From assembly GCF_001864935.2 (NCBI RefSeq), contig NZ_CP126267.1, forward strand, positions 3,348,001 to 3,412,000: a DNA stretch of 64,000 nucleotides, read 5' to 3'. The DNA is from Curtobacterium sp. MCBA15_012. Lineage in GTDB: Bacteria; Actinomycetota; Actinomycetes; Actinomycetales; Microbacteriaceae. The notes beneath the pieces were generated by a model. The model worked only from the letters and a program-made list of their open reading frames with translations. It did not search any database and was not told where the DNA came from. This document shows positions 28,204 to 38,942 of the stretch, in pieces. The translations under genes and the position numbers were made by a program. The stretch's first letter is position 1, and each line of letters begins with the position of its first letter.

Positions 28204-29010
28204 TTACGCCTCAACTCCTGCGCCGGCCGGCGCGTCCTGCGGGGCCTGCTGCTGGCGGCCGCCGCGGTCGCCGCCACGGCGGTCCCCACGGTCGCTGCGC
28301 TCGCCACGCGGGCCGCCACGACGCTCGGGGCGCGACGAACGCTGGTTCGCCTGCTCGCGAGCGAGCTCCTTGTTCGTGATGTCGCCCTTGTAGATCCAGA
28401 CCTTCACGCCGATGCGGCCGAACGTGGTCCGGGCCTCGTAGAAGCCGTAGTCGATGTTCGCGCGGAGCGTGTGCAGGGGCACACGGCCCTCGCGGTAGAA
28501 CTCCGAGCGCGACATCTCGGCGCCGCCGAGACGACCGGACACCTGGATGCGGACACCCTTGGCACCGGCGCGCTGTGCACCCTGCAGGCCCTTGCGCATG
28601 GCGCGACGGAACGCGACACGAGCGGAGAGCTGCTCGGCGATGCCCTGCGCGACGAGCTGGGCCTCGGTCTCGGGGTTCTTCACCTCGAGGATGTTGAGCT
28701 GGATCTGCTTCTTGGTGAGCTTCTCGAGCTCGCCACGGACGCGCTCCGCCTCGGCGCCACGGCGACCGATGACGATGCCCGGACGCGCGGTGTGGATGTC
28801 CACGCGGACGCGGTCACGGGTGCGCTCGAGCTCGATGCGGGCAACGCCTGCGCGGTCGAGGGTCTTCTTCAGGTACTCGCGCACCTTGATGTCCTCGGCC
28901 ACGTAGTCGGCGTAGCGCTGGCCGGCCTTCGTGCTGTCGGTGAACCAGTGCGAGACGTGGTCCGTCGTGATCCCGAGACGGAAGCCGTACGGGTTGACCT
29001 TCTGGCCCAT
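28204..29010 (-). CDS. rpsC: 30S ribosomal protein S3, Arg/Gly-rich C-terminus
   Basis: S3, 268 residues, at the mRNA entry site. [14 protein letters not shown], the KH domain with [11 protein letters not shown], and the C-terminal [17 protein letters not shown]. The last ~50 residues are an R-G-G-D-R repeat and a Gln/Pro/Ala end, beyond the conserved fold. One-base overlap with rplV. Confidence 0.97.
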   Translation of the reverse strand: MGQKVNPYGFRLGITTDHVSHWFTDSTKAGQRYADYVAEDIKVREYLKKTLDRAGVARIELERTRDRVRVDIHTARPGIVIGRRGAEAERVRGELEKLTKKQIQLNILEVKNPETEAQLVAQGIAEQLSARVAFRRAMRKGLQGAQRAGAKGVRIQVSGRLGGAEMSRSEFYREGRVPLHTLRANIDYGFYEARTTFGRIGVKVWIYKGDITNKELAREQANQRSSRPERRGGPRGERSDRGDRRGGDRGGRQQQAPQDAPAGAGVEA

Positions 29011-29402
29011 TAGTTGCTCGCCTTCTTGCTCGTCGCGGCAGCCTCGACCTCGTCCGGCGTCGCGAGGACGACCGTGATGTGGCTGGTGCGCTTGTTGATG
29101 CGGAAGGCGCGGCCCTGGGCGCGCGGCTGGAACCGCTTCAGGGTCGTGCCCTCGTCGACGAAGACGCGGCTCACGTAGAGGTCGCGCTCGTCGAGGAAGC
29201 TGTTCGTCGAGTCAGCCTTGACCCGTGCGTTGGCGATCGCCGAGGCGACCAGCTTGTACACGGGCTCCGAAGCGCCCTGGGGGGCGAACTTCAGGATGGC
29301 GAGCGCCTCGTGGGCCTGCTTGCCGCGGATCAGCTCGATGACGCGACGGGCCTTCTGAGGCGTGACGCGGATGTGTCGCACACGTGCGATCGACTCCACC
29401 AT
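29010..29402 (-). CDS. rplV: 50S ribosomal protein L22
   Basis: L22, 130 residues, lines the exit tunnel. [29 protein letters not shown] and [17 protein letters not shown] mark the family. It follows rpsS by 25 bases. Confidence 0.98.
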   Translation of the reverse strand: MVESIARVRHIRVTPQKARRVIELIRGKQAHEALAILKFAPQGASEPVYKLVASAIANARVKADSTNSFLDERDLYVSRVFVDEGTTLKRFQPRAQGRAFRINKRTSHITVVLATPDEVEAAATSKKASN

Positions 29403-29427
29403 TTCGTTCCTCCTCTGCGTCGCCGCC

Positions 29428-29709
29428 TCAGCGGCGACGGCCCTTCTTGTCGTCCTTCACGTGACCACGGAAGGTGCGGGTCGGCGCGAACTCGCCGAGC
29501 TTGTGACCGACCATCGACTCGGTGACGAACACCGGGATGTGCTTCCGACCGTCGTGCACGGCGATCGTGTGACCGAGCATGTTCGGCACGATCATCGAGC
29601 GACGCGACCAGGTGCGGATCACGTTCTTGGTGTTGGCCTCGTTCTGCGTGACGACCTTGCGGAGCAGGTGCTCGTCGACGAAGGGGCCCTTCTTCAGACT
29701 GCGTGGCAT
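29428..29709 (-). CDS. rpsS: 30S ribosomal protein S19
   Basis: S19, 93 residues, in the small-subunit head with S13. [35 protein letters not shown] and [14 protein letters not shown] are the signature. Eleven bases after rplB. Confidence 0.98.
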   Translation of the reverse strand: MPRSLKKGPFVDEHLLRKVVTQNEANTKNVIRTWSRRSMIVPNMLGHTIAVHDGRKHIPVFVTESMVGHKLGEFAPTRTFRGHVKDDKKGRRR

Positions 29710-29720
29710 CTTCTGAACTC

Positions 29721-30560
<840 letters not shown>

Positions 30561-30578
30561 GATTTATCCCTCTGGTCC

Positions 30579-30878
30579 TCAGCCGACAGCCGTGAAGATG
30601 TCGATCGAACCGGACTTGAGCGTCACGATGGCGCGCTTGGTGTCCTTGCGCTTGCCCATGCCGAACTTCGTGCGGCGGGTCTTGCCCGGACGGTTCAGGG
30701 TGTTGATGCTCGCGACCTTGACGTCGAAGATCTTCTCGATGGCGAGCTTGATCTCGGTCTTGTTCGACCGGGGGTCCACGATGAACGTGTACTTGCCCTG
30801 GTCGATCAGGCCGTAGCTCTTCTCCGAGACGACCGGCGAGATGATGATGTCGCGCGGGTCCTTGTTGAAGCCGCTCAT
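30579..30878 (-). CDS. rplW: 50S ribosomal protein L23
   Basis: L23, 99 residues, at the exit-tunnel rim where trigger factor and SRP dock. [28 protein letters not shown] and [11 protein letters not shown]. It overlaps the rplD stop by four bases. Confidence 0.97.
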   Translation of the reverse strand: MSGFNKDPRDIIISPVVSEKSYGLIDQGKYTFIVDPRSNKTEIKLAIEKIFDVKVASINTLNRPGKTRRTKFGMGKRKDTKRAIVTLKSGSIDIFTAVG

Positions 30879-31534
30879 GCGGAGATCTCCTTCGCGGTCT
30901 TCGACGCGATGAAGGCGTCGAGTGCGCTCTTGCTGAAGACGAGGGCGTCGGACTTGAGCACGTCGTAGGCGTTGAGCTGGCCGTACGAGAGCGCGTGGAC
31001 ACCCGGCAGGTTGCGGATCGACTTGAGCGTCAGCTCGTCGTCCGACTCGAGCACGACGAGCACGTTCTTGACGGGCGCGACCTTCTCGATGAGCGTGCGG
31101 GCGGTCTTGGTCGACGGCACGTCGGCCGAGACGAAGCCCTCAACCGCGGAGATGCGGCCACCGCGGGCGCGGTCCGAGAGCGAGCCGAGCAGAGCAGCGG
31201 CGATCATCTTCTTCGGGGTGCGCTGCGAGTAGTCGCGCGGGGTCGGTCCGTGGACGACGCCACCGCCGGTGTGCTCCGGTGCGCGGACCGAACCCTGACG
31301 GGCGCGGCCGGTGCCCTTCTGCTTGAACGGCTTGCGACCAGCACCGCGGACCTCGCCGCGGTTCTTGGTCTTGTGGGTGCCCTGACGCGCGGCGGCGAGC
31401 TGCGCGGTGACGACCTGGTGGATCAGCGGGACGTTGGTCTCGACGTCGAAGAGCTCAGCGGGCAGCTCGATGCTGCCGGCGACGGCCCCGGTCGCGTCGA
31501 GGACGTCGATCGTGGTTGCGGTCTCGGTGGCCAT
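30875..31534 (-). CDS. rplD: 50S ribosomal protein L4
   Basis: L4, 219 residues, lines the exit tunnel and in some bacteria regulates the S10 operon. The ATG at 31534 gives M-A-T-E-T-A-T-T; a GTG two codons upstream overlaps the rplC stop. [20 protein letters not shown] and [10 protein letters not shown] form the tunnel loop. Confidence 0.97.
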   Translation of the reverse strand: MATETATTIDVLDATGAVAGSIELPAELFDVETNVPLIHQVVTAQLAAARQGTHKTKNRGEVRGAGRKPFKQKGTGRARQGSVRAPEHTGGGVVHGPTPRDYSQRTPKKMIAAALLGSLSDRARGGRISAVEGFVSADVPSTKTARTLIEKVAPVKNVLVVLESDDELTLKSIRNLPGVHALSYGQLNAYDVLKSDALVFSKSALDAFIASKTAKEISA

Positions 31535-31536
31535 GA

Positions 31537-32190
31537 TCACTTACCCTTCACGGCGGTGCGGACGAAGACGGAGCGGCCACGAGCACCGGGGACGGCGCCC
31601 TTGACGAGCAGCAGACCCTTCTCGGCGTCGACGGCGTGCACCGTGAGGTTGAGGACGGTCACGCGCTCGCCGCCCATGCGACCAGCCATGCGCATGCCCT
31701 TGAAGACACGCGACGGGGTCGACGAGGCGCCGATCGAACCGGGCTTGCGGTGGTTGCGGTGCGCACCGTGCGATGCGGAGACGCCGGCGAAGCCGTGGCG
31801 CTTCATGACACCGGCGAAGCCCTTGCCCTTGGAGGTGCCGACGACGTCGACCTTCTGGCCCGCCTCGAACGTGTCGACGGTGAGCTCCTGGCCGAGCGTG
31901 TACTCAGCGGAGTCGTTGGTGCGGATCTCCGTGAGGGTGCGACGCGGGGTCACGCCAGCGGCCTCGAAGTGGCCAGCGGCCGGCTTGTTGACCTTGCGCG
32001 GGTCGATGGCGCCGGCGGCGATCTGGATCGCCTCGTAGCCGTCGCGCTCGACGTTGCGGATCTGGGTGACCACGTTCGGGCCGACCTCGATCACGGTGAC
32101 GGGGATGAACTTGTTGTTCTCGTCCCACACCTGGGTCATCCCGAGCTTCTTGCCGAGGAGGCCCTTGACGGTCTTGGTTGAGTTCGCCAT
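31537..32190 (-). CDS. rplC: 50S ribosomal protein L3
   Basis: L3, 217 residues, an early assembly protein near the peptidyl-transferase centre. [28 protein letters not shown], the Q-modification region replaced by [15 protein letters not shown], and G-A-V-P-G-A-R-G. Twelve bases after rpsJ. Confidence 0.98.
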   Translation of the reverse strand: MANSTKTVKGLLGKKLGMTQVWDENNKFIPVTVIEVGPNVVTQIRNVERDGYEAIQIAAGAIDPRKVNKPAAGHFEAAGVTPRRTLTEIRTNDSAEYTLGQELTVDTFEAGQKVDVVGTSKGKGFAGVMKRHGFAGVSASHGAHRNHRKPGSIGASSTPSRVFKGMRMAGRMGGERVTVLNLTVHAVDAEKGLLLVKGAVPGARGRSVFVRTAVKGK

Positions 32191-32202
32191 TGGTCAGCCC
32201 CC

Positions 32203-32511
32203 TTACAGCTTGATCTCGATGTTGACGTCAGCCGGGAGGTCGAGTCGCATGAGCGAGTCGACGGCCTTCGGCGTCGGGTCGACGATGTCGATGACCCGCT
32301 TGTGCGTGCGCTTCTCGAAGTGCTCGCGCGAGTCCTTGTACTTGTGAGGGGAACGGATCACGGTGACCACGTTCTTCTCGGTGGGGAGCGGCACCGGGCC
32401 GACCACGGTCGCACCGGCACGGGTCACCGTGTCGACGATCTTCCGGGCCGACGTGTCGATGACCTCGTGGTCGTACGACTTGAGCCGGATGCGGATCTTC
32501 TGTCCCGCCAT
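32203..32511 (-). CDS. rpsJ: 30S ribosomal protein S10
   Basis: S10, 102 residues, in the small-subunit head; with NusB it also acts in antitermination. The ATG at 32511 gives [15 protein letters not shown]; longer in-frame starts run into the leader. G-P-V-P-L-P-T-E and [10 protein letters not shown] are conserved. First gene of the S10 operon, after an unusually long gene-free leader. Confidence 0.98.
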   Translation of the reverse strand: MAGQKIRIRLKSYDHEVIDTSARKIVDTVTRAGATVVGPVPLPTEKNVVTVIRSPHKYKDSREHFEKRTHKRVIDIVDPTPKAVDSLMRLDLPADVNIEIKL

Positions 32512-32851
32512 GTGTCTCTTTGTCCTCTCTGCGCCGCGCACCCTTCCGGGCCGCCTGACGCCGCCGCCACCGTGCATTCCTGCAGGGCTTGGCTGTTTTC
32601 CTGAACCAACCGGCCGCATCCCGGGGGATGACCGCTGTTCTCCTGTCAACCGCGCGGAGCGACCTTGGCCGTCCAGCGTGGGCATGTCGCGTCCCTCGCA
32701 CTCCGGGCACAGCTGCGCCCGAGGTGGTGTTGGGGACTCGATCGTGTTCTGCTGCCTGCGGCCCAACCCAGCTCCGCTGAACGGAGGGGTTGTGCACTGC
32801 CAGAGCAGTGATCCTGCGGGCGCGAGCACCCGCGGAGTTCGGAACCGGACA

Positions 32852-32880
32852 AGTCTCTCACGGGTGTGGCATCCCTGCAA
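32852..32880 (-). promoter_or_regulatory. Candidate S10-operon promoter
   Basis: TTGCAG (32880-32875), 17 bases, GAGACT (32857-32852) on the minus strand. The -10 differs from TAnnnT at its first base. It would give a ~335-base leader. This is the best candidate seen in a region with no ideal -10 box, so it is offered with low confidence. Confidence 0.3.
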
Positions 32881-33102
32881 CCCGGGCGTGTCGCTTTTTT
32901 CCGGAGGCCGACTCCCCCGGGAACACGGGGATCGGACGGGTACCCGGGCAGGGTGTCCGGTCGCCGCGGAGACCGCGCCGGACACCGTCGTGGAGGGCCC
33001 GGTAGTGAGGGGCGCGCGCGCGTCACACAGCTTCGCGACGGGTCCCCCGATGGTCGGCAGGCGCGTCAGCCCTGGGCAGAGCAGCCCGCCTCCGCCATCG
33101 GT

Positions 33103-33275
33103 CACCGACGGCCGGGAGGCGCGGCGCGACGCCGCCACGGACCTCGCCTTGCGCCTCGGTCGCCGACTGCCCGGAGGCGCGGCGCGGCTCCGCCGAGGTC
33201 CGCGCCTGCGCCTCGGTTCGCCGACGGGCCGGAGGCGCGGTGCGGCTCCGCGGAGGAGCCGCCTCCGGCACCCTC
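33103..33275. repeat. Three tandem ~58-bp repeats
   Basis: Units start at 33103, 33161 and 33219, each opening CRCCGACNNNCCGGAGGCGCGG or very close to it, then a GCGCGRC/GCGGCTCCGC inverted section and GCGCCTCGGT. They contain the half-site GGGAGGCGCGG of the palindrome family, so they may be expanded copies of it. They lie just past the terminator of the minus-strand DarT-like gene. Confidence 0.65.
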
Positions 33276-33287
33276 AGACGTCGAACG

Positions 33288-33325
33288 CACGAGGCCCGCC
33301 CGACATCGGTCGGGCGGGCCTCGTG
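33288..33325 (-). terminator. Terminator of the DarT-like gene
   Basis: A perfect 16-bp stem, CACGAGGCCCGCCCGA, with a six-base loop, begins 17 bases after the stop at 33343. No long T-run follows on the minus strand. Confidence 0.7.
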
Positions 33326-33342
33326 ACGGGCTCCGGGCAGTC

Positions 33343-34158
33343 CTACTCGGCGACCACCGGGGGCACGAACCACGGCGGGAAGACCGCGACGCGCGGCCCG
33401 GTGACGCGGTGCTCGGCCAGGAGCGTCTTCACCTGCTGGCGCACGCGGTCGTTCGGGACGCCGATCACGGCGACGGAGGACAGCGGCACGCGGGGCCCCG
33501 CGAGCAGCTCGAGGCCGTGCATCTCCGGGTCCGTGAAGTCGGTCCGGCGGATGAGGTTCGTCGCGGCCGCGGGGCCCACGGCGAACCGCACGTCCTCGGC
33601 CTCGGCGTCCTGGTCGGCCACGATGACCGAGGCACCGAACGCCGACATCGGGACGACGAGCACGACGTACTCGGTCGCGCGGGTGCGGCGAGCCGCGTCA
33701 GACCACCGCTCCCCCTCGGCACCGCGGCGCAGCTCGTCCCACCGCGTGGCGTCGGGCGACAGGCTGAAGGTCACGTGTGCTGACACCGGGGCGCCGTCGG
33801 GCGCGGTCGCCTCGGCTCGTGCGGCGCGCGTCGCAGCGGAGCTGACGTCGACGGCCGGCGAGGCCTGGTCAGCCGCGAGCACGGCGCCTTCCGCGACGAT
33901 CGCCGCGAGGTTGTCGACGTGGGTGGCGTGGTGGGCACGCAGGGCGGCGAAGTCCCGGGGTTCGGGGAGTTCCGGTGCGGATGCGGACCGCAGGGATCCG
34001 CCGGCACCGCGGGTCGGCGCCGGGGTCGACCGGAGGTCGGTGGTGATGCGGGTCCGGCGCGGTGCCGGAGCCGTGGGGACCGCCGGCGTCTCGCGCTGGC
34101 GGGGGGAGCAGATGTCGCAGAGCTCGGTGGGGAAACCGTGGATGCACTCGTCGGTCAC
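33343..34158 (-). CDS. DarT-like (DUF4433-type) ADP-ribosyltransferase with N-terminal Cys/His ribbon
   Basis: A 271-residue protein, GTG at 34158. Residues 5-17 form C-I-H-G-F-P-T-E-L-C-D-I-C, a possible zinc ribbon (C5, H7, C14, C17), followed by a ~60-residue Pro/Thr/Arg linker. The region ~85-271 resembles the DarT family of DNA thymidine ADP-ribosyltransferases: A-T-H-V-D-N-L-A-A-I-V-A-E-G near its start, V-S-A-H-V-T-F-S-L-S-P in the middle, and E-L-L-A-G-P-R-V-P-L-S-S-V-A-V-I-G-V near the end, with a final P-P-W-F. DarT is normally a toxin paired with a macrodomain antitoxin (DarG); none is adjacent. Family assignment is by pattern only; activity is inference. The Shine-Dalgarno is weak and starts up to 34212 are possible. 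Downstream of the topoisomerase IB gene. Confidence 0.55.
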   Translation of the reverse strand: MTDECIHGFPTELCDICSPRQRETPAVPTAPAPRRTRITTDLRSTPAPTRGAGGSLRSASAPELPEPRDFAALRAHHATHVDNLAAIVAEGAVLAADQASPAVDVSSAATRAARAEATAPDGAPVSAHVTFSLSPDATRWDELRRGAEGERWSDAARRTRATEYVVLVVPMSAFGASVIVADQDAEAEDVRFAVGPAAATNLIRRTDFTDPEMHGLELLAGPRVPLSSVAVIGVPNDRVRQQVKTLLAEHRVTGPRVAVFPPWFVPPVVAE

Positions 34159-34239
34159 GACTGGTGAGGGTCCTTCCGTGCCCGTGTGGGGGTGGTCGGG
34201 CACGGTGACCAACCGTACGTCATCTCCGCGCCCGCGTCG

Positions 34240-35217
34240 TCACTGGCGGTAGAGCAGGGCGCGGACCTCGGACTCCGCGGCGTGCAAGCGCTGTGGGTCG
34301 ATCGTCTCCCCGTGCTCGTAGGCGTCGAGGAGCCGCGGGTCGATGTAGCTCTGCCGGCACACCGTCGGGGTGTTCCCGAGCTCCTCGCTCGCGGCCTTGA
34401 CGGCGTGGGACACGGCTTTCTTCCGCTTCGCCTGGGACGACTCCGGACCGGTCTTCGCCAGGTCGACGGCGGCGGCGACCGTGCCGTGCAGCGTCCGGAA
34501 GTCCTTCGCCGTGAACTCGTCGCCCGCCCGCTCCTTCACGTACTCGTTGATGTCCTCGGCGGCGAGCGGCTCCCACTCTGCCCCGCGGCGCTCGCGGAAC
34601 GAGAGCAGGCGGGCGTTCGCGCCGCGACGCTTCATCCCCGCGATCACCTTCGCGAGGTCGGCGTCGTGGATCGTCGAGGACCACTCCTGGCCGCTCTTGC
34701 CCGGGAAGTCCAGCTCGATGTCGTCGCCGGAGACGTGGGCGTGCGCGCAGAGCAGCGTCGACAGTCCGCGACTGCCGTGCTCGGTCGCGTACCGCTCGGA
34801 ACCCACACGGAGGGAGCCCTGGTCGAGCATGCGGAACGCGGCGGCGAGGGCGCGACGTCGGTCGGGTTCCGGGCGGCGCAGGTCCTGCGTGACCATGCGT
34901 CGCGCCGACGGCAGCGACTCCGCGAGGGCAAGTGCGCGGTCGTACTTGATCTTGTCCATCCGCTCGCGCCAGCCCGGGTGGTACATGTACTGCCGGCGCC
35001 CGGCGCCGTCGATACCCGTCGCGAGGATGTGGCCGTTCTCGTACGGCGAGATCCAGACCTCGTCCCACGCCGGCGGGATCACCAGCTCCTCGAGCCGCTG
35101 CCGCACGGCCGGGTCGGTCACCGTCGCGCCGTCGGGGTCGCGGAACGAGAAGCCGCGGCCACTCCGCACGCGGTGGTAGCCACGGCCGTTGGTCGTCGAG
35201 CGTCGGAGACGGGTCAC
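34240..35217 (-). CDS. DNA topoisomerase IB (poxvirus-type)
   Basis: A 325-residue type IB topoisomerase that relaxes DNA through a 3'-phosphotyrosine intermediate. The GTG at 35217 gives V-T-R-L-R-R-S. The N-terminal part has R-G-Y-H-R-V-R-S-G-R-G-F-S-F, I-P-P-A-W and the W-I-S-P-Y-E-N-G-H-I-L-A-T-G-I-D motif. The catalytic domain has R-V-G-S-E-R-Y, G-K-S-G, F-T-A-K-D-F-R-T-L-H-G-T, and the nucleophile in C-R-Q-S-Y-I-D-P-R-L at Y291. Type IB enzymes are scattered among actinobacteria, so this is an accessory gene. The DarT-like gene lies 81 bases downstream in the same direction. Confidence 0.93.
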   Translation of the reverse strand: MTRLRRSTTNGRGYHRVRSGRGFSFRDPDGATVTDPAVRQRLEELVIPPAWDEVWISPYENGHILATGIDGAGRRQYMYHPGWRERMDKIKYDRALALAESLPSARRMVTQDLRRPEPDRRRALAAAFRMLDQGSLRVGSERYATEHGSRGLSTLLCAHAHVSGDDIELDFPGKSGQEWSSTIHDADLAKVIAGMKRRGANARLLSFRERRGAEWEPLAAEDINEYVKERAGDEFTAKDFRTLHGTVAAAVDLAKTGPESSQAKRKKAVSHAVKAASEELGNTPTVCRQSYIDPRLLDAYEHGETIDPQRLHAAESEVRALLYRQ

Positions 35218-35266
35218 CCGACTGATCCAACCCGACGGGCCCTGTGACGGGTCACGGCAGCGATCC

Positions 35267-35309
35267 GCCCACCCCCTGGCCTCGATCAACTAGCGGCCAG
35301 GGGGTGGGC
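35267..35309. terminator. Inverted repeat upstream of topoisomerase IB
   Basis: A perfect 15-bp stem (GCCCACCCCCTGGCC) with a 13-base loop, 50 bases ahead of the topoisomerase start. It follows the tuf terminator on the minus strand and may be a second stop for tuf read-through or shape the topoisomerase leader. Confidence 0.5.
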
Positions 35310-35355
35310 CGACGGCGATGCCGACGGCACGACGGCACGACGGCAGGAACGACGA

Positions 35356-35387
35356 AGCGGGGCCGGACCCGAAGGCCCGACCCCGCT
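35356..35387 (-). terminator. Terminator of the str operon (after tuf)
   Basis: AGCGGGGTCGGGCC, a TTCG tetraloop, then the nearly complementary GGTCCGGCCCCGCT on the minus strand, starting 28 bases after the tuf stop. A GC stem with a stable UUCG loop is a classic actinobacterial terminator form. Confidence 0.75.
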
Positions 35388-35415
35388 GACGCAGTGTCTT
35401 CCGGAGAACCGGGAG

Positions 35416-36603
35416 TTACTTGACGATCTCCTCGACCGTACCGGCGCCGACCGTACGACCACCCTCACGGATGGCGAAACGGAGGCCAGCCTCCATCGCG
35501 ATCGGCTGGATCAGCTCGACCGACATGGCGACGGTGTCACCGGGCATGACCATCTCGGTGCCCTCGGGCAGCGTGATGACGCCGGTGACGTCCGTGGTGC
35601 GGAAGTAGAACTGCGGACGGTAGTTCGCGTAGAACGGGTTGTGACGCCCGCCCTCTTCCTTGGTCAGGATGTACGCGTTCGCCTTGAACTCGGTGTGCGG
35701 CGTGACCGAACCCGGCTTCACGACGACCTGGCCGCGCTCCACGTCCTCGCGCTTGAGGCCACGGATGAGCAGACCGGTGTTGTCACCAGCCTCGGCCTTG
35801 TCGAGCAGCTTGCGGAACATCTCGATGCCCGTGACCGTGGTCTTCTGCGTCGGGCGGATGCCGACGATCTCGACCTCGGAGTTCAGGTCGAGCGTGCCAC
35901 GCTCGACACGGCCGGTGACGACCGTGCCACGACCGGTGATCGTGAAGACGTCCTCGATCGGCATGAGGAACGGCTGGTCGGTGGCGCGCACCGGGTCCGG
36001 GACGTTCTCGTCGACGGCGGACATGAGGTCCTGGACCGACTTGACCCACTTCTCGTCGCCCTCGAGCGCCTTGAGCGCCGAGACCTGCACGACGGGGGCG
36101 TCCTCGTCGAACTCCTGCGAGCCGAGGAGCTCACGGACCTCGAGCTCGACGAGCTCCAGGATCTCCTCGTCGTCGACCATGTCGGACTTGTTCAGCGCGA
36201 CGACGATGTAGGGGACGCCGACCTGGCGGGCGAGCAGGACGTGCTCGCGCGTCTGGGGCATCGGGCCGTCGGTGGCGGCGACCACGAGGATCGCGCCGTC
36301 CATCTGGGCCGCACCGGTGATCATGTTCTTCACGTAGTCGGCGTGACCAGGAGCGTCGACGTGCGCGTAGTGGCGCTTCTCGGTCTGGTACTCGACGTGC
36401 GAGATGTTGATCGTGATGCCGCGGTCGCGCTCCTCGGGAGCGCTGTCGATCTGTGCGAAGTCGCGGGCCTCGTTGAGGTCCGGGTACTGGTCGTGCAGAA
36501 CCTTGGTGATCGCCGCCGTGAGCGTGGTCTTGCCGTGGTCGACGTGACCGATGGTTCCGATGTTGACGTGCGGCTTGGTCCGCTCGAACTTGGCCTTGGC
36601 CAC
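35416..36603 (-). CDS. tuf: Elongation factor Tu
   Basis: EF-Tu, 395 residues, delivers aminoacyl-tRNA to the ribosome. G1 loop G-H-V-D-H-G-K-T at 19-26, D-A-P-G-H-A-D-Y (usual DxPGH), A-L-N-K-S-D-M, then domain 2/3 motifs including the C-terminal V-G-A-G-T-V. Second gene after fusA is the str-operon position. The 137-base fusA-tuf gap may hold its own promoter; none was clear. GGAGGA precedes the ATG. Confidence 0.98.
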   Translation of the reverse strand: MAKAKFERTKPHVNIGTIGHVDHGKTTLTAAITKVLHDQYPDLNEARDFAQIDSAPEERDRGITINISHVEYQTEKRHYAHVDAPGHADYVKNMITGAAQMDGAILVVAATDGPMPQTREHVLLARQVGVPYIVVALNKSDMVDDEEILELVELEVRELLGSQEFDEDAPVVQVSALKALEGDEKWVKSVQDLMSAVDENVPDPVRATDQPFLMPIEDVFTITGRGTVVTGRVERGTLDLNSEVEIVGIRPTQKTTVTGIEMFRKLLDKAEAGDNTGLLIRGLKREDVERGQVVVKPGSVTPHTEFKANAYILTKEEGGRHNPFYANYRPQFYFRTTDVTGVITLPEGTEMVMPGDTVAMSVELIQPIAMEAGLRFAIREGGRTVGAGTVEEIVK

Positions 36604-36740
36604 TGTGGGTCCTCCTCAGGACTCGGAGAGCATGCCCCCGGTCGCGAGACCGTTGGCGTGCAGGGTGTGTGTCATTACTGTACTTGGTGGCGAGGGGCCC
36701 GTCGCCGGGCACCCTCGCCTGTGGAGTGAACGCCGGAGCG

Positions 36741-38855
36741 TTACTCCCCGGTGTTCTTCGCGATGATCTCCTCGGCGACCTTGGCCGGGACCTGGCTGTA
36801 GGTCTCGAAGGTCATCGAGTAGACCGCACGACCAGAGGTCTTCGACCGGAGGTCACCGACGTAGCCGAACATCTCGGACAGCGGAACGCTCGCGCGGACC
36901 ACCTTGACGCCCGAGGCGTCCTCCATCGAGGCGATCTGGCCACGACGGGAGTTGAGGTCACCGATGACGTCGCCCATGTACTCCTCCGGAGTACGCACCT
37001 CGACGGCCATGATCGGCTCGAGGATGGCGGGACCGGCCTTGCGGGCGGCCTCCTTGTAGGCGATGGAACCGGCGATCTTGAACGCCATCTCGGACGAGTC
37101 GACGTCGTGCGCCGCGCCGTCCTTGAGGATGGCCTTCACGCCGACGGTCGGGTACCCGGCCAGGATGCCGACCTGCATGGCGTCCTGGATACCGGCGTCG
37201 ACCGAGGGGATGTACTCACGCGGGACGCGACCACCGGTGACGGCGTTCTCGAACTCGTAGACCTTCTCGGCCGTGACTTCCATCGGCTCGAGGGCGATCT
37301 GCACCTTCGCGAACTGGCCGGAACCACCGGTCTGCTTCTTGTGCGTGTAGTCGTAGCGCTCGACGACCTTGGTCAGGGTCTCGCGGTACGCGACCTGCGG
37401 CTTGCCGACGCTGGCCTCGACCTTGAACTCGCGCTTCATGCGGTCGACGAGGATGTCGAGGTGGAGCTCGCCCATGCCCTTGATCGTCGTCTGACCGGTC
37501 TCGGCGTTGAGCTCGACGCGGAACGTCGGGTCCTCTTCGGCGAGCTTCTGGATGGCCGTGGAGAGCTTCTCCTGGTCAGCCTTCGTGTTCGGCTCGATGG
37601 CGACCTCGATGACCGGCTCCGGGAACGTCATCGACTCGAGGACGACCTGGTTGGTCGGGTCGCACAGGGTGTCACCGGTGGTGGTGTCCTTGAGGCCGAT
37701 GACCGCGTAGATGTGGCCAGCGGTCACGTTGTCGACCGGGTTCTCCTTGTTGGAGTGCATCTGGAAGATCTTGCCGATGCGCTCCTTCTTGCCCTTGGTC
37801 GAGTTGATGACCTGGGCACCGGACTCGATCGAGCCGGAGTACACGCGGACGTACGTGAGACGACCGAAGAAGGGGTGCACCGCGACCTTGAACGCCAGGG
37901 CCGAGAACGGCTCCGTCGCCTCGGGCTTGCGGATGATCTCCTTCTCCTCGTCCTTGACGTCGTGGCCGATCATCGGCGGCACGTCGAGCGGGGACGGGAG
38001 GTAGTCGATGACCGCGTCGAGCATCGGCTGCACGCCACGGTTCTTGAACGCCGAGCCGCAGAGGACGGGGTAGACCTCGGACGCGATGGTCAGCTTGCGG
38101 ATCGCAGCCTTGATCTCGTCCTTGGTGAGCTCCTCGCCACCGAAGTACTTCTCGAGCAGTGCGTCGTCGGTCTCGGCGACGCGCTCGATGAGCTTCGCGC
38201 GGTACTCCTCGGCACGGGCCTGGAGGTCCGCGGGGATCTCCTGGACCTCGTACTGGGCGCCCATGGTGACGTCACCCTTGGCATCGCCCGGCCAGACCTT
38301 GGCGTGCATCTCGATGAGGTCGATGACACCGACGAAGTCGTTCTCGGCACCGATCGGGAGCTGGAGCACGAGCGGCTCCGCTCCGAGGCGGTTGATGATG
38401 GTGTCGACGGTGAAGTAGAAGTCCGCGCCGAGCTTGTCCATCTTGTTGACGAAGCAGATGCGGGGGACGTCGTACTTGTCGGCCTGACGCCACACGGTCT
38501 CGGACTGGGGCTCGACGCCCTCCTTGCCGTCGAAGACGGCGACGGCACCGTCGAGGACGCGGAGCGAGCGCTCCACCTCGACCGTGAAGTCCACGTGACC
38601 GGGGGTGTCGATGATGTTGATCTGGTTGTTGTCCCAGAAGCAGGTCGTCGCGGCCGACGTGATCGTGATGCCGCGCTCCTGCTCCTGCGCCATCCAGTCC
38701 ATCGTCGCGGCGCCGTCGTGGACCTCACCGATCTTGTGCGTGATGCCCGTGTAGAACAGGATGCGCTCGGTCGTCGTGGTCTTGCCGGCATCGATGTGCG
38801 CCATGATGCCGATGTTGCGGACCTTGTTCAGGTCGGTGAGCACGTCCTGTGCCAC
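36741..38855 (-). CDS. fusA: Elongation factor G
   Basis: EF-G, 704 residues, drives translocation. The GTG at 38855 gives [18 protein letters not shown], with GGAGGAACCT directly upstream; a longer frame is open but not conserved. A-H-I-D-A-G-K-T-T at 19-27, [14 protein letters not shown], then domains II-V ending in the Y-S-M-T-F-E-T-Y segment. Between rpsG and tuf as usual. Confidence 0.97.
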   Translation of the reverse strand: MAQDVLTDLNKVRNIGIMAHIDAGKTTTTERILFYTGITHKIGEVHDGAATMDWMAQEQERGITITSAATTCFWDNNQINIIDTPGHVDFTVEVERSLRVLDGAVAVFDGKEGVEPQSETVWRQADKYDVPRICFVNKMDKLGADFYFTVDTIINRLGAEPLVLQLPIGAENDFVGVIDLIEMHAKVWPGDAKGDVTMGAQYEVQEIPADLQARAEEYRAKLIERVAETDDALLEKYFGGEELTKDEIKAAIRKLTIASEVYPVLCGSAFKNRGVQPMLDAVIDYLPSPLDVPPMIGHDVKDEEKEIIRKPEATEPFSALAFKVAVHPFFGRLTYVRVYSGSIESGAQVINSTKGKKERIGKIFQMHSNKENPVDNVTAGHIYAVIGLKDTTTGDTLCDPTNQVVLESMTFPEPVIEVAIEPNTKADQEKLSTAIQKLAEEDPTFRVELNAETGQTTIKGMGELHLDILVDRMKREFKVEASVGKPQVAYRETLTKVVERYDYTHKKQTGGSGQFAKVQIALEPMEVTAEKVYEFENAVTGGRVPREYIPSVDAGIQDAMQVGILAGYPTVGVKAILKDGAAHDVDSSEMAFKIAGSIAYKEAARKAGPAILEPIMAVEVRTPEEYMGDVIGDLNSRRGQIASMEDASGVKVVRASVPLSEMFGYVGDLRSKTSGRAVYSMTFETYSQVPAKVAEEIIAKNTGE

Positions 38856-38942
38856 AGGTTCCTCCGGAAGAGTTGTAGGAGAGGTTGGCGGTCGGGTGGG
38901 CGTCGGCGGTTCATGACCACCGACACCCACCCGCAGCCGGGA

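Larger units (their letters stand above)
32512..33342 (-). other. S10-operon leader and repeat region, no supported gene
   Basis: About 830 bases without a supported coding gene. The proximal part (32512-33000) probably carries the S10 leader and promoter. At 32915-32932 is the 18-mer CCCCGGGAACACGGGGAT, found again at 51060-51077. From 33103 to ~33275 come three tandem copies of a ~58-bp unit, and at 33288-33325 the terminator of the DarT-like gene. Frames crossing this region show no recognisable protein. Confidence 0.5.

Noticed and set aside
32644..32649. Perfect TTGACA upstream of rpsJ as the S10 promoter
   Set aside because: No acceptable -10 box lies 16-18 bases downstream; 32852-32880 fits slightly better.
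32512..33138. Upstream in-frame extension of rpsJ
   Set aside because: The additional 209 codons are not conserved and S10 is 102 residues in related organisms. The ATG at 32511 starts the family N-terminus.
33343..35217. DarT-like gene and topoisomerase IB as a toxin-antitoxin pair
   Set aside because: Topoisomerase IB is not a macrodomain protein and cannot be assumed to reverse ADP-ribosylation; adjacency alone is not evidence.
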